A DNA stretch of 64,000 bases, taken from NCBI RefSeq assembly GCF_019279795.1, contig NC_056726.1:1013220488-1013284487 (forward strand). Reading direction: 5' to 3'. Below, one piece after another: positions 12,362-23,829 of the stretch (position 1 is the first letter of the stretch; the number at the start of each line of letters is the position of its first letter). The stretch comes from Protopterus annectens (Eukaryota; Chordata; Ceratodontiformes; Protopteridae). A program made the translations under genes and the position numbers. The notes under the pieces were generated by a model. It was given only the letters and a program-made list of their open reading frames with translations, was not told where the DNA came from and did no database searches.

Positions 12362-12718
12362 GGTTTAAATAGCAGTTTAAAGTCACATGACAAATGCAAT
12401 TAACAAATTCAAGCACAATTGTGTGTGTCTCTCTCTCTCAATAAAGGTTTTAAAGAGGACAGCACTATTCGGACCTGGTGAAATATGAACCTTCGAGAGT
12501 AATATACAGTTAAAGTCTGCTTTCTCATTTCTATGTTCAATGTCTCCACCTTTTATGTTCTCAAACACTTCTAATTTCCTAAATTTAAAATTAAGCTGCA
12601 TTCCTTGCTCAAGTTTGTTTAAAAAGTGCATTAGTAGGTATAGCTCGATTTTATTTCTGAAACGTGGCTAGATATATGTTCCTTCAACCTCTGGTTAGTT
12701 TTTCCTACATAATAACAG
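12362..12718 (-). pseudogene. PLE 1 GIY-YIG endonuclease, C-terminal half
   Basis: Reading leftwards from 12718 gives CYYVGKTNQRLKEHISSH, the second half of the GIY-YIG core (YVGKT then R-L-K and the EH of the active-site helix). After a frameshift the 12383-12631 ORF continues with LEVFENIKGGDIEHRNEKAD and a SKVHISPGPN end. This corresponds to the (R/K)GGD...E...P-GLN tail of PLE endonucleases. The first half (LVYLAKCDQCK) lies 17 kb away at 29.81 kb. Joining base 12718 to base 29811 on this strand gives an unbroken codon phase (K-V-C-Y-Y-V-G-K-T). Confidence 0.85.
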
Positions 12719-12935
12719 ATGTTCTTCATGTTTCACTGTTGCAGTAATCACATTTGAGTTATCTGCTTGCAGTATCGCTCAGTCAGCCTGATTATCAAAG
12801 TCTTGGGTCCTGCGTTGGTTGCTTTCTCATCTTCCGTGATGTCAGGTAGTCAGGGGTATAAAGCATGCAGCCAACGCCATTACATCAGTCGTTCTTGTCG
12901 TGCGGTGCCGGAAGCAGAAGCAGTTTGCAAGTGCC
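12719..12935 (+). repeat. DIRS left inverted terminal repeat
   Basis: Starting ATGTTCTTCATGTTTCACTG, this segment matches the reverse complement of 29608-29770 over the block containing TGATTATCAAAGTCTTGGGT and GGGGTATAAAGCATGCAGCC. The outermost bases are unique to the left end. Their complement is found in the internal complementary region at 25083-25120. Confidence 0.85.
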
Positions 12936-13261
12936 GGTCGGCCAACTCCTGAAATTTTTGTTTTCTAGTTTCAGAACTGAAGTCTTAAACTAAAGCTAAG
13001 TACCCCGTTGGGGAAACTTTTTCTTGCTCTAAACTGTTGTCAGTATAAGTCAATAATTGTATTTCTTGTGGAAAGCAAATACCTCATAAAGATTTTCATT
13101 CTGTATTGCTTGCCTAGGCCCTGACCACGATGTACCTCACTGTTGGTTTTGTGCCTTATTTAAACCACAAACTATTCATTGTCGGTACATTTTCACTTCT
13201 AAATATTTTGATACTCAGTTCAATTATCCAGATATGTCTTCAGTAAGCCACTGACATTCCG

Positions 13262-14820
13262 AAAAAACACAAAGATAAAGACAGAGACAGGCTGCCTAGG
13301 TCCAAAGCTGCCGACGACGGTTCTCCTAAGCTAGTCGCCAGTTCACTGGTACTCAGTGAGGCGCTTTCGCAGCCCCTGATACCCGCTACTTCAGATTCGC
13401 AGGCCTCTACTGAGACCCATTCGGAGTCCGGTATGCCGGGAGATGCTTCAACTGTGGAACCTGTGGATGTCTCTACGTTGGATGGGTCCGGAGCCGCTGT
13501 GCAGGCACCGGCTTCTGAGGGTGTATTCAGGCCTACTGACTTGCATATTAAACTGATGCCATCTTCTTCCTCTAGGCCTAAAACTCGAACCATGATTAGG
13601 AAACCGATGCCCAGACTGTATGGTCAGGCCTCTATGCCTAAAAAACGTATGATAAGAATGGCTGAGGACCTTATTAATTTAATCAAGAGAAGCCAACCTT
13701 CCTCCCCCCTCAGGAGACCTAGGACTGAGTTTGCTTATGATACTTCTGACCAGGATTCTGAAATTTTTGTCTCCTCTGAGGACCAGGATTTACCCTTATC
13801 TACCTATGAGGATTCTGATGCAGAGGACTCTATTCCCTCTGCTTCTCCCCTAGAGGATTTTTCTTTTGGTGAAACCTTGCATAATCTTAGGGAGCATTTT
13901 CACTGGGAAAGCCAGGATTACTCTGATTCTAAAAAGAGGCTTAAAGATTTCTTACTTTTGCTCCAACACAGGCCTTTAGCTATCCCTCCTGTGCTGGACA
14001 TTGTTGATGATGCCTTTTCGGAATCTAGTTTGGCCCCTGATTCTTTACCTCCTGCTCCCAGAAAACCTGATAGATATTACAGGGTTCCTGACTCTCACAA
14101 GTTCCTTTTTAAAAATCCTACTGCGGATCCTGAGACTATTTCACAGGGACCCAAGGGCATTAAGGCTACTACTGCCAAAAATCCTACCCCCCTCTGATAG
14201 AGATTCCAGGGTGCTGGATAGATGGGGTAAGAAGGTATACACCTCTGCAACCTTGGCCATCAGGACCTTAAATTGCCAGTTTCATATGTTAAAGTATCAG
14301 CAGCATATTATTGGATTGCTTAAACAGAAAATGATGTTGATTCCTGATTGTGCTGAAAATAAGTATTTACAGGATTTAATGCATTCTGCTGAACAGGTTG
14401 TAAAACATACTTTGCAATGTGGTTTTGATTCACTAGCGGCATCTTGCAGGGCTGCTGTCACGGGCCTGTACTTAGAAGGCATGCTTTGCTTAAGGAGCAA
14501 TCTTTGCCAGATCATGTTAAAACTAAATTGCTGGATGCTCCCTTAAATCAGGACTGCCTGTTTGATGAAAAAGCAGAAGAAGTTCTTAAAAAGATGGAGG
14601 AAATAGTTAAATCTATGCAAACTGATTTCTTACAAGTGCAGCCTCCTAGATTTAGTACTCATTCACCCTCAAAAAACTGGTTCTTTCCTGCCTTTTCCAG
14701 CCCTTCTCAGTTCAAACCCAGAACCAGCAGAACACCCAGGCTTCAGTCCCAGGGTACACACAGGACTAAGCAGTGGGGGGCTCCCACGTCCAAATCAGGA
14801 AGTAGTAAGACTCCCCCCTA
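13262..14820 (+). pseudogene. DIRS gag-like protein (frameshifted)
   Basis: An open frame runs from about 13262, upstream of the ATG at 13433, to a stop at 14195. It is Ser/Pro/Asp-rich with acidic stretches (SDQDSEIFVSSEDQD), then a helical region ending near YRVPDSHKFLFKNP. A frameshift near 14190 moves to a second frame with DRWGKKVYTSATLAIR and further helical sequence to about 14540, then a third frame to about 14839 that is Ser/Thr/Lys-rich. The block GKKVY-x-S-A-T-L-A and the position ahead of the RT are typical of DIRS gag. The product would package element RNA. The true start was not fixed: the ATG at 13232 meets a stop after six codons. Confidence 0.7.
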
Positions 14821-14849
14821 TGGTAAGCTGTCTCAATGACTTTACTGTA

Positions 14850-16506
14850 AAACTTCCAAGGACTTCACAACTGACTGCTCCTTTAGGGGGAAAGATTGCT
14901 CTGCAGGCAAAAAACTGGGAACTCATTACCCAGGACAAATGGGTTTTAAATATAGTTTCCCAAGGATACGGATTTCACTTCCACACACTACCAACCACAA
15001 AAGGGTGGTCAGATCTACCCCCAAATCAGTGGGCAGAGGCTCAGAAACAAGTACTCTCTCTCTCTCAAGATTAAAGGCTATTCAAACTGTACCAGAAGAG
15101 GAAAAGGGACAAGGTTTCTACTCAAGACTTTTCCTGGTACCCAGAAAAGACAACTCATGGAGTCCTATCCTGGACCTGTCTGTCCTAAACACCTTTTTGG
15201 TGATTCCAAAATTCAAGATGCTAACTCTTCACCAGTTGCTTCCCATGATAGGCAAAGATGCCTGGTTGGCAACACTGGATTTAAAGGAAGCCTACCTGCA
15301 CATCCCAATCTGGGAATCTTGCAGAAAATACCTACGCTTCAAAGCAGGCTGCATGGACTATCAGTTCTCTGCACTGCCTTTGGCTTATCTACTGTGCCCA
15401 GGGTATTAACAAAGTGCCTAGCTCCAGTCATTGCATTTTGCATGCAAAGATATATTCAAATATACTCTTACATGGACGATTGTCTAATTCAGGCAGAAAG
15501 CCAGGATGTACATCTGAATCATCTGCTATTTGTACAAAAGGTAGTAACTTGTCTGGGGTACACCATAAATGAAAAGAAATCACAGCTGGTACCCTGTCAT
15601 CAAATTATATTCCTGGGAGCAAGCTTGAACACAACTTCCCAGATGGCTTTCCTCAAGCCAGAGAAACAAATTAATTTGACAACTTACTTCAAACTAGTGG
15701 CCACAAAAACCCTGCTATCTGCAAGACAAATACTGCAAGCCTTGGGGTTTGTGGCCTCATGCATTCTAATAATTCCATATGCAAGACTGCATATGAGGAA
15801 ACTACAATGGTATCTAAAAAGCCTATGGTGTTAACATTCTCAGGATCTAGAAGCAATGATTCCATTCATACCTTGCCTATGGTTAGAATTCCTTTGGTGG
15901 GCCGAGGCTTGCCACCAAAACAAGGGACTACCATTCACTCTACCCCCTGCCGCCCAAACCTTAAGAACAGATGCATCAAACTATGCATGGGGGGGCTCAC
16001 CTGGCAGGGAAGTGCATTCAGGGCAAACGGAACCCAAGTCAAATGTACCTGCATATCAATCAAAAAGAAATGTTAGCTGTACAGAATGCTCTGACAGCCT
16101 TCAAGGACCACATTCTTCCAGGACAATTAATGGTAAAGATGTACAACACCACTCTTATGTGGTACATAAACAAGCAGGGGGGTACCCATTCTTACCCCCT
16201 CTGCAGACTAGCCATGGCTCTGTGGAACACAGCCTTGAGCTACCAAGTTCATCTATAGGCTCACTTCCTGCCAGGAAAACTAAATACACTGGCAGATGAA
16301 CTAAGCAGAAATCTCATGGACCCACACGAGTGGAAACTGGAACCAAAGATTGTCAACATGTTGATCAACAAATGGGGGATCCCAGAACTACCAATTGGAC
16401 ACATTCTGCACAAGGACTCCCCACAAACAAGCTTGGAAAGTGGATGCTCTGTTCTTCAGCTGGAAAAATCTATCAGTTTATGCCTTTCCTCCTCTGCCTC
16501 TCATAG
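14850..16506 (+). pseudogene. DIRS reverse transcriptase/RNase H (broken)
   Basis: RT blocks in order: FLVPRKDNSWSPILDLSVLN (15130-15190), LATLDLKEAYLHIPI with the first catalytic D (15270-15310), a frameshift near 15.35-15.40 kb, then YSYMDDCLIQ (the YxDD box, 15466-15495) and IIFLGASLNTT. RNase H follows with LRTDASNYAWGG (15961-15996, catalytic D), MLAVQNALTAFKDH, and LADELSRN near 16.3 kb. The frame then reads LFFSWKNLSVYAFPPLPLI up to 16506, where a CR1-like LINE interrupts it. The remainder (KQDKPRMILIVPDWPRQHWY) is split between 22509-22541 and 23854-23885. Frameshifts make it non-functional. Confidence 0.85.
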
Positions 16507-18725
16507 GGTCATAAGTAGGTACTAGGCTATCGGCCCTAGGGCCCATACAAGCCTAGCCAAAAAATGTACCCTGGCTTTCGCCACCCAAGAAAATTATTTT
16601 CCTGTGCCCCTGTCAAGCAGAGCCACAGAAGTGATCCCTGGGGTGAATTTCCCATCCAGTCATCAAGATTTTTCTTGAAGAGTGCTAATGAGGAGCTCTG
16701 TTTGACATAGATAGGTAGTCTGTTTCAGAGTATAGGAAGTCTCTGGGACAAGAATCTATCCCTCCAGCATGTTCTGTTTATTGTGGTGACAAGGTTAGGG
16801 TCCCTAGAGCGTGTAGCTCGGAGGGATTGGGATTTCTTTAAGTGGAGCATGTCCAACAGCTCTGGGTTTGACATAGCTTTGTATGTTAGGCAGAGATCGC
16901 CCCTGAGTAGGCGATATGCGATGGAGTAAAGCTGTAGTTTTTTTAGACGGTCTGCATAGGGCATCTGTTTGAGGCCAGTAATCCTCTTTGTGAGGTATTA
17001 CTGTGGTCTTTCCAGTTGTTGTAGATGTCTTGTGAGGTACATACCAAAAGGGGCATTGTACTCTATAATGGGTCTAATGAGTGATGAGTAGAGGGGAACA
17101 ATGACCTCTTTTTCTGGATGACAATCCCTTTGTGATGAGATGAGCCACGTAGAAGGATTTCCTGACCACTGTGGCGATGTGATTATCAAAGGAGAGACTA
17201 CTGTCCACCTGTGTCCCAAGGTCTCTTATCACATTTTCGGCATTAAGTAGACTACCAGCTATGTGGTAGTTCATGGGTACAGAGTTTTTACCAAAGGGGA
17301 TGACAATACACTTTTTGGCATTGAGCTTCAGGCCATGGCTTTGACACCAGGTATCTGTCTCAGTGAGGCCCTTTTGTAGTTTGTCCACATCGTTAGGAGT
17401 TTCGATTATGGCTCCTAGTTTGCAGTCATCTGCAAACTTTGTTAGCCAAAGACCTTCTGTGTTGGCCTGCACTTCAGAGAAGTAGATACCAAACAGGAGA
17501 GGACCCAGGACTGAACCCTGTGGTACTCCACTTGTCACTGGTCTGATGTCGGATTTGGAATCCGCTACTTTCACAATGTGGGTTCTGTCCGTGAGTCAGT
17601 TGGCAAACCCATCTTGTGACATAGGGATTTCTACCTAGTTTAGTGAGCTTATCTATAATTCCAGAGTGGGGGGATGGTGTCGAAAGCCTTGGCGAGATCT
17701 AGATAAGCTGTGTGAACCATTTTACCCTCATCTATGGCTTTGGTGACTGCTTCAAAGAAGTCAATCAGGTTTAAGAGACATGATCTGCCTTTTACAAATC
17801 CAAACTGAGTAGGGTCCAGAGTTTGGAGATTACCAATGTCTTTGTTTATGAGTTCCATGATGATACGTTCCATGGCCTTGCAGACGAGGCTCGTCAGGCT
17901 AATGGGGCGGTAGTTCCCAGGGTCTGTCGTGGCTCCCCCTTTGTGGAGTGGGATAACTGTCGCGGTGCGCCATTCAGTGGGTACAAAGCCTGAGGTGAGG
18001 CTATGATTGAACATGGTACTTAGGTGTAGGGTGCCAGTTCATTCTGTAGTTTGTGTAGAATGCAGCCTGGGATATTGTCAGGTCCCATGGATGCTGTGTC
18101 CTTGGCTTTGGAGAGTGTGTTTTTTACCTGTGCAGCCGTGATTATAGGAACTTTGCATTCTTCCGGTATAGAGATGGGCCCTCTAGGGAGTGAGAGGGGG
18201 TTAAAGTTAGCACTGAACCTATCTGCTAGGATGTTGGCAATATCAGTTGGTTCTGTATATTTAGTGCCATTATGTTATAACTCAGAGCAGATCTGAGTGT
18301 TCCCATTTATATTTTTGACATAGCTATAGAATGCTTTGTGGTTGCCTTTAGAGTCAGTGGCAATTTTTTTTCGTAACTAGATTTGGAGGATTTTATGAGG
18401 GATCTCAGCTTCTTACTGAGGTTGACCAGGGAGTTCCTCCAATCATGGGATTTTACTCTTTTTTGCAACAGTTTCTTTCTTCTGTTGTAGAGTTTGTTTA
18501 TGGCAGAGGACCACCAGATTGGCTTCCTTTTTTTGGAGGATAACATCTCGGTTCTATTAGGGATGGCATGATCCATGCACTCGTGTAAGTGCTTATAAAG
18601 TGCATTTGTGTAGGATTCGGCAGTCATACCTCTATTGTCCATCTGCATGGGTGTCATGAAGTTTGCCACTTCTGTTTTAAGAAGTGTGAAGTTGGCTTTT
18701 GAGAAGTTTTTTATGATGGTTTCCC
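16507..18725 (-). mobile_element. CR1-like LINE, copy A (inserted in DIRS)
   Basis: A reverse-strand 5'-truncated CR1-like copy. Its 3' tail at 16507-16560 matches the family tail. The C-terminal ORF 16725-16964 has PELLDMLHLKKSQSLRAT. The RT is in 17074-17574 (SGVPQGSVLGPLLF, KFADDCKLGA) and 17649-18014 (VIPLHKGG, NYRPISLTSLVCK, DPTQFGFVKGRSC). Upstream, 18307-18669 covers the linker between endonuclease and RT (MDHAIPNRTEML). Several frameshifts are visible. The 5' end stops at about 18725, directly against the 3' tail of the L2-like element. The order of these two insertions is therefore ambiguous. Confidence 0.88.
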
Positions 18726-19192
18726 TAACTATTTTTATTTATTTTTTATTTTACATTTGTTGACCGGGATAGTCCGACTGGATGCATGTCCATTTTCAGC
18801 GGAGGCCCGGGGAGAAAAGCTCCAAGGGTAAGCAGATACAGCATTACATAATACCAGCATTACATATTACAAACAGATTATTTACAGAGATTACATAAGT
18901 AAGCAAGTTAAACAAGTTCCACAGATTAAAGTTAGTCCTGAGCACAAGTCAGGATTAAATTAAATTACACAGTAAACTGGTTAACAGATTTTTACACATT
19001 CGAGTTAGCCAGGCTTGATACATTGACATAGCCAGTTAAGTGACAAATGTTGTTTGAGTCTAGTTTTAAATTGACCTAAGGTGGAAAGTAAGGTAATATC
19101 AGCTGGAAGAGTTCCAGGATCTACTTACAGAGTTTGCAAAGAGAGAATCACCGGCTGTGTTATTAATTTTGCTAGTCTGAATTAGTAGTTTG

Positions 19193-20529
19193 TTAGAGGA
19201 TCAAGCGGTCTAGGATTGTTATAGGGGTGATAATATTTTTAAGTGCAGGAGTATTGTCCGGATTATAGAGGATTTTATAGGCCATAATCAGTTGGTTATA
19301 CTGGATTAGGCTAGGTAGTTCAAGCCAACCAAGCTGATTTAGATTGATGCAATGATGTGTCCTAAAAGGCAGCCCAGTGGCAAACCTGGCAATGTGGTTG
19401 TAGCAAATTGAGAGTTTGTTAAGGACAGTCTTGTTCAAATTCAAGAGTAGAGGGATGCATACAGAAGGGTTGAAAGAAGGTGAGAGCGAGCTATGGCAAT
19501 TTTAGCTGGAGGGTTAGGAAGGCTTTTATTCTGTAAAGTGACCCTAGTTTTTATTGATGGTTTTGATAGTTTGGTTAACATGTAGGTCAAATTTGAGATT
19601 ATTGTCTATGATGACACCTAATAGTTTTGTAGATGGGTCAGGGGAGATTATTGTGCCATCATTTGATTTTATGGTAAAGGTGAAAGCGGTAGACCTACGT
19701 GTTGGTGAAAATAACAGCATTTTAGTTTTTTTGGGATTTAGGATCAGACGATGTTCAGAAAGCCAGTTTTCTATTGTATTAAAGGTGGTCTGGGTAGCTG
19801 ACCATAACTCTACTGGAGATGTGGCTGAGCAAATCAGAGTAGAGTCATCAGCATATTGGATACAGCTGACTTTTGGGATGACAGTATAAAGGTCGTTAAT
19901 GAAGATGGAGAACAGCAAGGGCCCTAGTATAGAGCCTTGTGGTACTCAAGGGTGTTAGGTAGAAGGTTAGAGAGTTTGTTCTGCCAGAGGACAGCCTGCT
20001 GTCGACCATTCAGGTAGGATTGAAACCATTGGAGGGCTCCAGTATCTAGACAGAATGTTTGCAGGGTGTGGATTAAAAGTTGGTGATCAACCATATCGAA
20101 TGCCTTGGAAAGATCCAAAAAGAGGGCTGAGGATATATAATTATTGTTGCGATTATGGTTTATGGTGTTAGTAAAGGCTAGGAGGGCTGAAGTAGTGCTG
20201 TGATGAGGACGGAAGCCATGCTGAGTGTCTGCCATAAGGCGATTTTGGATTAGGTGGTGCATGAATTGTCTATGAATACATTTTTCCATAATCTTTGCAA
20301 GTGGAGAGAGTATAGCTATTGGCCTATAATTGGAGAATTCAGTAGAGCTGCCTCCTTTGTGAAGTGGGATTACATAGGATATTTTCCAGATGGTGGGAAT
20401 TTTAAATTCTACTATGGTTTGATTGATTAGTATTGAGACGGGGTAAGCAATAGCATCAGCTGATTTTTGTAGGTACTCGGCAGGGAGTTGATCAGCAGAA
20501 AGTGTAGTGGGTTTTAATTTTTTGATCAA
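19193..20529 (-). pseudogene. L2-like copy 2 reverse transcriptase
   Basis: The upstream piece (19924-20529) contains IPTIWKISYVIPLHKGGSS, FSNYRPIAILSPLAKIMEK, QHGFRPHHSTTSALLAF and SSALFLDLSKAFDMVDH (motif A). A frameshift at about 19.92 kb follows, then 19544-19918 with LFSIFINDLYTVIP and CIQYADDSTLICSATSP (YADD box), and NPKKTKMLLFSP. The C-terminal piece 19193-19444 has LSICYNHIARFATGLPFRTH and NTPALKNIITP. The products would copy element RNA at the insertion site. Frameshifts inactivate it. Confidence 0.88.
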
Positions 20530-21388
20530 GGTACGGATAAGTGAAGTAGCGACTGGTTGGAAGCTGAACGCAAGTAGGTTTCTAGGGGTGCTACTTTCAG
20601 GACCAGGGGAGCTAGGAAGTAGTTGGCAAGATAGGGCTTGAATTGTCTCAGTAAAGAATTGGTTAAAACTATCAGAAACATCTTCAGGGGTTTTATCAAT
20701 AGTAGCAGCAGGGATTGGGGATGAAGTTTGTCCAGGATGTAGTAGATTATTTAAACCTGCCCAAAACTTCTGAGGGTTATTTTGATTTACTGTCTGTAAA
20801 TTACAGTAGTATTATTTTTTGTCTTGTAAAATTGATTTTTTGGTTTCGTTCCTGGATTGCCTGTATTTAATGTGATCTTGAGGGTCTTTAGAAGAACGCC
20901 ATAAAGCCCATGCTTTGTTTCTAAGGGTAATTTTGAGTTTAGACTCTATAGAAAGCCATGGTGCAGTTTTGCCTTGGTTCTCTTTGAACGAACAGGTGCA
21001 TGCAAATCAAGGATCTCAAGGAATTTGTTGTTAAAGTATGCTACTGCTTCCTCTAAGGGGAGGTGTTTTAGAATAGACCAATTACATGAGTTTAGTTCTT
21101 GTTGGAATTTGGCAGGGTCAAAGTTTTTATTGTTTCTAACCTTTCTGAGTAAGGGTTGTTGGGAATTAATGGTTTTGTTCTTAATTACATATGTGAGAAG
21201 GTGATTGCTTAGGCCATTAAGGAGGGTACCAGAGGTGTACAGTTGGGGGTGACTGTTTATGAGTACCCAGTCAAGTATACTTTCTTTTTGGTTGGGTTTA
21301 CCTATCCTGGTAGGGGTGGATATGATTTGTGTAAATGCATGCAGGTTAATATGGGTGGTTGGGGATTCTAAGGAACAGGTGCCCCAGT

Positions 21389-22276
21389 CTATGTTAAAGT
21401 CTCCAAGTAGTAGGGTTTCTTGGGGGTAGTGACATGATAACCAGTGCAGGATATCTTCAAATGTAGATATATTGTTACCTGGGGAATGTACATACAGATG
21501 ATATTAATGCATTTATTTTTATTAAGTTGCAATTTGGTGGCAAGAATCTCAGAGTTATTAATCTGAGGAGGTTGTATTACATCTATGGTGACATTCAACT
21601 CAGATTTATAGAGTACAGCTACCCCACCCCCCTTCCTCGAAGCACGATCCAGCCTGTGTATGTTGTACCCAGGTGGTAACACTTCATTGTCTTTAGTGTT
21701 TGGTTTTAACCAGGTTTCAGATAAACAGAGAATCTCAGGGGAGTGGACATCCAGAAGTGCATGCAATTCATGTACCTTGTTATTAATGCTTCTAATATTG
21801 AGATGACAGACTAGGAGAGAGTTAGTTGGCCTATAAATTGTAGGTTTGTAGCTTAGATTACAAGTAGAGGGGGTATGTGTATCTGAAGTGAGTGGGCCAG
21901 GGTTGGGGTGAATATCACCACCAAGTATTAGGTTGAGTCTATACTTGGTGATGACCTTCAGGAATTTGTTTATTAGTTTGTGGTAGTGTTTGGATCTAGA
22001 GCTAATGTGCCTGGGGTTGAGATGTTGATAGACTGAACAAGATGTTGGATAGGATCTGGTAGTGTAAGTAGGGTTGAAGGTGGAAGGATTTACAGCTGGG
22101 GTGATAGTATGGCCTTTTGGGACCTGAAATCCCGTAAGAAACTGGTTTTCATACAAGGTAAGGAGGTATGGTGTGAACAAGAGGGGTGTGAACAAGAGGG
22201 GTAGTAAAGAGGAGTATATCATTATATGTGATTCAGCTAGTGAGTGAAGGAACTGTTTTACCTGGTGATGCAACAC
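21389..22276 (-). pseudogene. L2-like copy 2 N-terminus and APE-type endonuclease
   Basis: A 295-codon open frame. Residues 1-110 are a poorly conserved N-terminus. Residues 120-128 are GDIHPNPGP, a 2A-like motif. The endonuclease begins at about residue 150 with LLVCHLNIRSINNKVHELHA (catalytic N), then LCLSETWLKPNT (catalytic E) and RKGGGVAVLYKSEL. The frame is lost after about residue 265. GDFN, with the catalytic D, is found in another frame at about 21.41 kb. The protein would nick target DNA to prime reverse transcription. Confidence 0.85.
21893..21919 (-). other. 2A-like peptide motif (GDIHPNPGP) in L2-like copy 2
   Basis: Residues 120-128 of the 21389-22276 ORF read GDIHPNPGP, at the same place relative to the endonuclease as GDIYLNPGP in copy 1. 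Family knowledge: NPGP-ending 2A-like sequences occur at the N-terminus of several APE-type LINE ORFs. The canonical E is H here. Confidence 0.65.
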
Positions 22277-22508
22277 CAGAAGATAGAGTGGTGAGGTAAA
22301 GGTACTGGAAGGGGGATGGGAGAATGCCAGATGAAAGCTAATAGGTGCTATTAAATGTAGGTAGTAGAATAGGGGTGGGTGGAATTATCCCAGATGAAAG
22401 CAGATAGGATCTAGAAAGTGGGGGAGTGGCTATAGTACTATAAATTTAGAGGTACTGGGGGCGGGAGGAAATTGGGGGCAGGGAGGGGAGCGAAGAGAGC
22501 CCGAGCGT

Positions 22509-22541
22509 AAACAGGACAAACCAAGGATGATACTGATTGTA
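22509..22541 (+). pseudogene. DIRS RNase H-region fragment between L2-like and PLE 2
   Basis: About 33 bases read KQDKPRMILIV in the same frame as PDWPRQHWYPL on the far side of PLE 2. They show where the DIRS frame resumes after the L2-like insertion. Bases 22528-22541 are the left copy of the PLE 2 target duplication. Confidence 0.75.
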
Positions 22542-22910
22542 AAAACCAAAAAAATGTAAAACGTGGCAACCTACTGGCAGGTACAATCCTTTAATTAATT
22601 AAATGAAGCGCTTTTCGTTCAATGCAGTTCTTTGAACTTCTTCAGATACATATACAAATTGATTTAAATATCTGTGATGTCTAGTCAGCTGATCCTAGCT
22701 TATTACAAATTAAAAGGGCTACACTATAGTATTAAAAATACTTGGATATTTAAAGTAAAAACATTAAGGGCATCGCAGAGCAAATAAAACTATTTACAAT
22801 TACAGTTCATCCTGGGGTAATATAAAAACATGTGTAAATTATATGTTATCAAAAATTCTTATTAACCATTGTAATGGTGATGGTAGTAATAATGAAAAAC
22901 AGTAAAAAAC
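22542..22910 (-). repeat. PLE 2 left terminal arm (inverted)
   Basis: Reverse complement of 23451-23829 with only a few differences, for example CTGTGATG here against ATCATAGA-type bases on the right. Contains a hammerhead-like core on the - strand. Confidence 0.92.
22605..22645 (-). ncRNA. Hammerhead-like core, PLE 2 left arm
   Basis: Same core as 23723-23763, on the opposite strand, because the arms are inverted. See that entry for the pairing. Confidence 0.5.
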
Positions 22911-23363
22911 TCCTGCCCGTACTGCAAGTACATTCACGTAGGTACATCAATAGATATCCAGACCAACAATAATAAGAACAAAAAAGTGTTGAAGAGTATG
23001 GGTAAATTTAACTGTAACTCTAAAATGGTCGTATATTTATCGAAGTGCATACAGTGTCCCAGTTTCTATGTAGGTAAAACTAAACGTAGACTGAGGGACC
23101 GAATATACGACCATTTATATAGTATTAAAAAAAGTAACCAGGATAGTGCATTAGCTAAACATGTTCAAGAAAACCCTAGTCATACTTTTAAATTTTGGAT
23201 TCTAGACCAAATGGCACCAAAAATAAGGGGTGGACCAACAGAATTGGAACTAGAGAAGTTGGAATTAATATGGCAAATACACCTGAACGCATATAATGAG
23301 CCCGGACTCAATGATATGTGTTCAATTATGCCTATCCTTAAAATTAAAAGTTTAGGTAGATAG
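22911..23363 (+). CDS. PLE 2 GIY-YIG endonuclease (truncated PLE protein)
   Basis: The frame is open from the inner edge of the left arm. It begins with a linker CPYCKYI (CxxC), followed by the first ATG at 22986. The GIY-YIG domain shows VVYLSKCIQCPSFYVGKTKR (VYL as GIY and FYV as YIG), then R-L-R-D-R-I-Y-D-H, and ends with GGPTELELEKLELIWQIHL and EPGLN. The conserved R, the Y pair and the late E are present, so the domain looks intact. It is probably the remnant C-terminus of a 5'-truncated RT-endonuclease protein and stops at 23361-23363. A separate function is not implied. Confidence 0.85.
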   Translation, partial: SCPYCKYIHVGTSIDIQTNNNKNKKVLKSMGKFNCNSKMVVYLSKCIQCPSFYVGKTKRRLRDRIYDHLYSIKKSNQDSALAKHVQENPSHTFKFWILDQMAPKIRGGPTELELEKLELIWQIHLNAYNEPGLNDMCSIMPILKIKSLGR

Positions 23364-23450
23364 TTTACATGCTTGCATCTGTTTCATTGATAGATGTATT
23401 TATTGCTGTTTAAATAGGAATAATTGATATAGGGAATCTTAATAACTGTT

Positions 23451-23829
23451 GTTTTTTACTGTTTTTCATTATTACTATCATCACCATTACAATGGTTAAT
23501 AAGAATTTTTGATAACATATAATTTACACATGTTTTTATATTACCCCAGGATGAACTGTAATTGTAAATAGTTTTATTTGCTCTGCGATGCCCTTAATGT
23601 TTTTACTTTAAATATCCAAGTATTTTTAATACTATAGTGTAGCCCTTTTAATTTGTAATAAGCTAGGATCAGCTGACTAGACATCATAGATATTTAAATC
23701 AATTTGTAATTTGTATATGTATCTGAAGAAGTTCAAAGAACTGCATTGAACGAAAAGCGCTTCATTTAATTAATTAAAGGATTGTACCTGCCAGTAGGTT
23801 GCCACGTTTTACATTTTTTTTGGTTTTTA
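23451..23829 (+). repeat. PLE 2 right terminal arm
   Basis: Inverted partner of 22542-22910. Contains the hammerhead-like core at 23723-23763. Confidence 0.92.
23723..23763 (+). ncRNA. Hammerhead-like core, PLE 2 right arm
   Basis: CTGAAGA, then A, then stem II GTTCAA/TTGAAC closing AGAACTGCA, then GAA. The palindrome AAGCGCTT could form stem III between two RNAs, as in dimeric hammerheads. It is followed by C at the expected cleavage position. Stem I is not obvious by eye. Confidence 0.55.

Larger units (their letters stand above)
18726..22500 (-). mobile_element. L2-like LINE, copy 2 (near full length)
   Basis: A reverse-strand L2-like element of about 3.8 kb. Its 3' end at 18726-18830 carries an A/T-rich tail and a GC-rich block (CATTTTCAGCGGAGGCCCGG on the + strand) found again at 33424-33520. 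Protein regions from 5' to 3' are the endonuclease (21389-22276), RT (19544-20529, split by a frameshift) and C-terminus (19193-19444). The 5' untranslated part is G-rich (22280-22500). It lies within the DIRS RNase H region. The exact 5' boundary with resumed DIRS sequence near 22500 is approximate. Confidence 0.85.
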
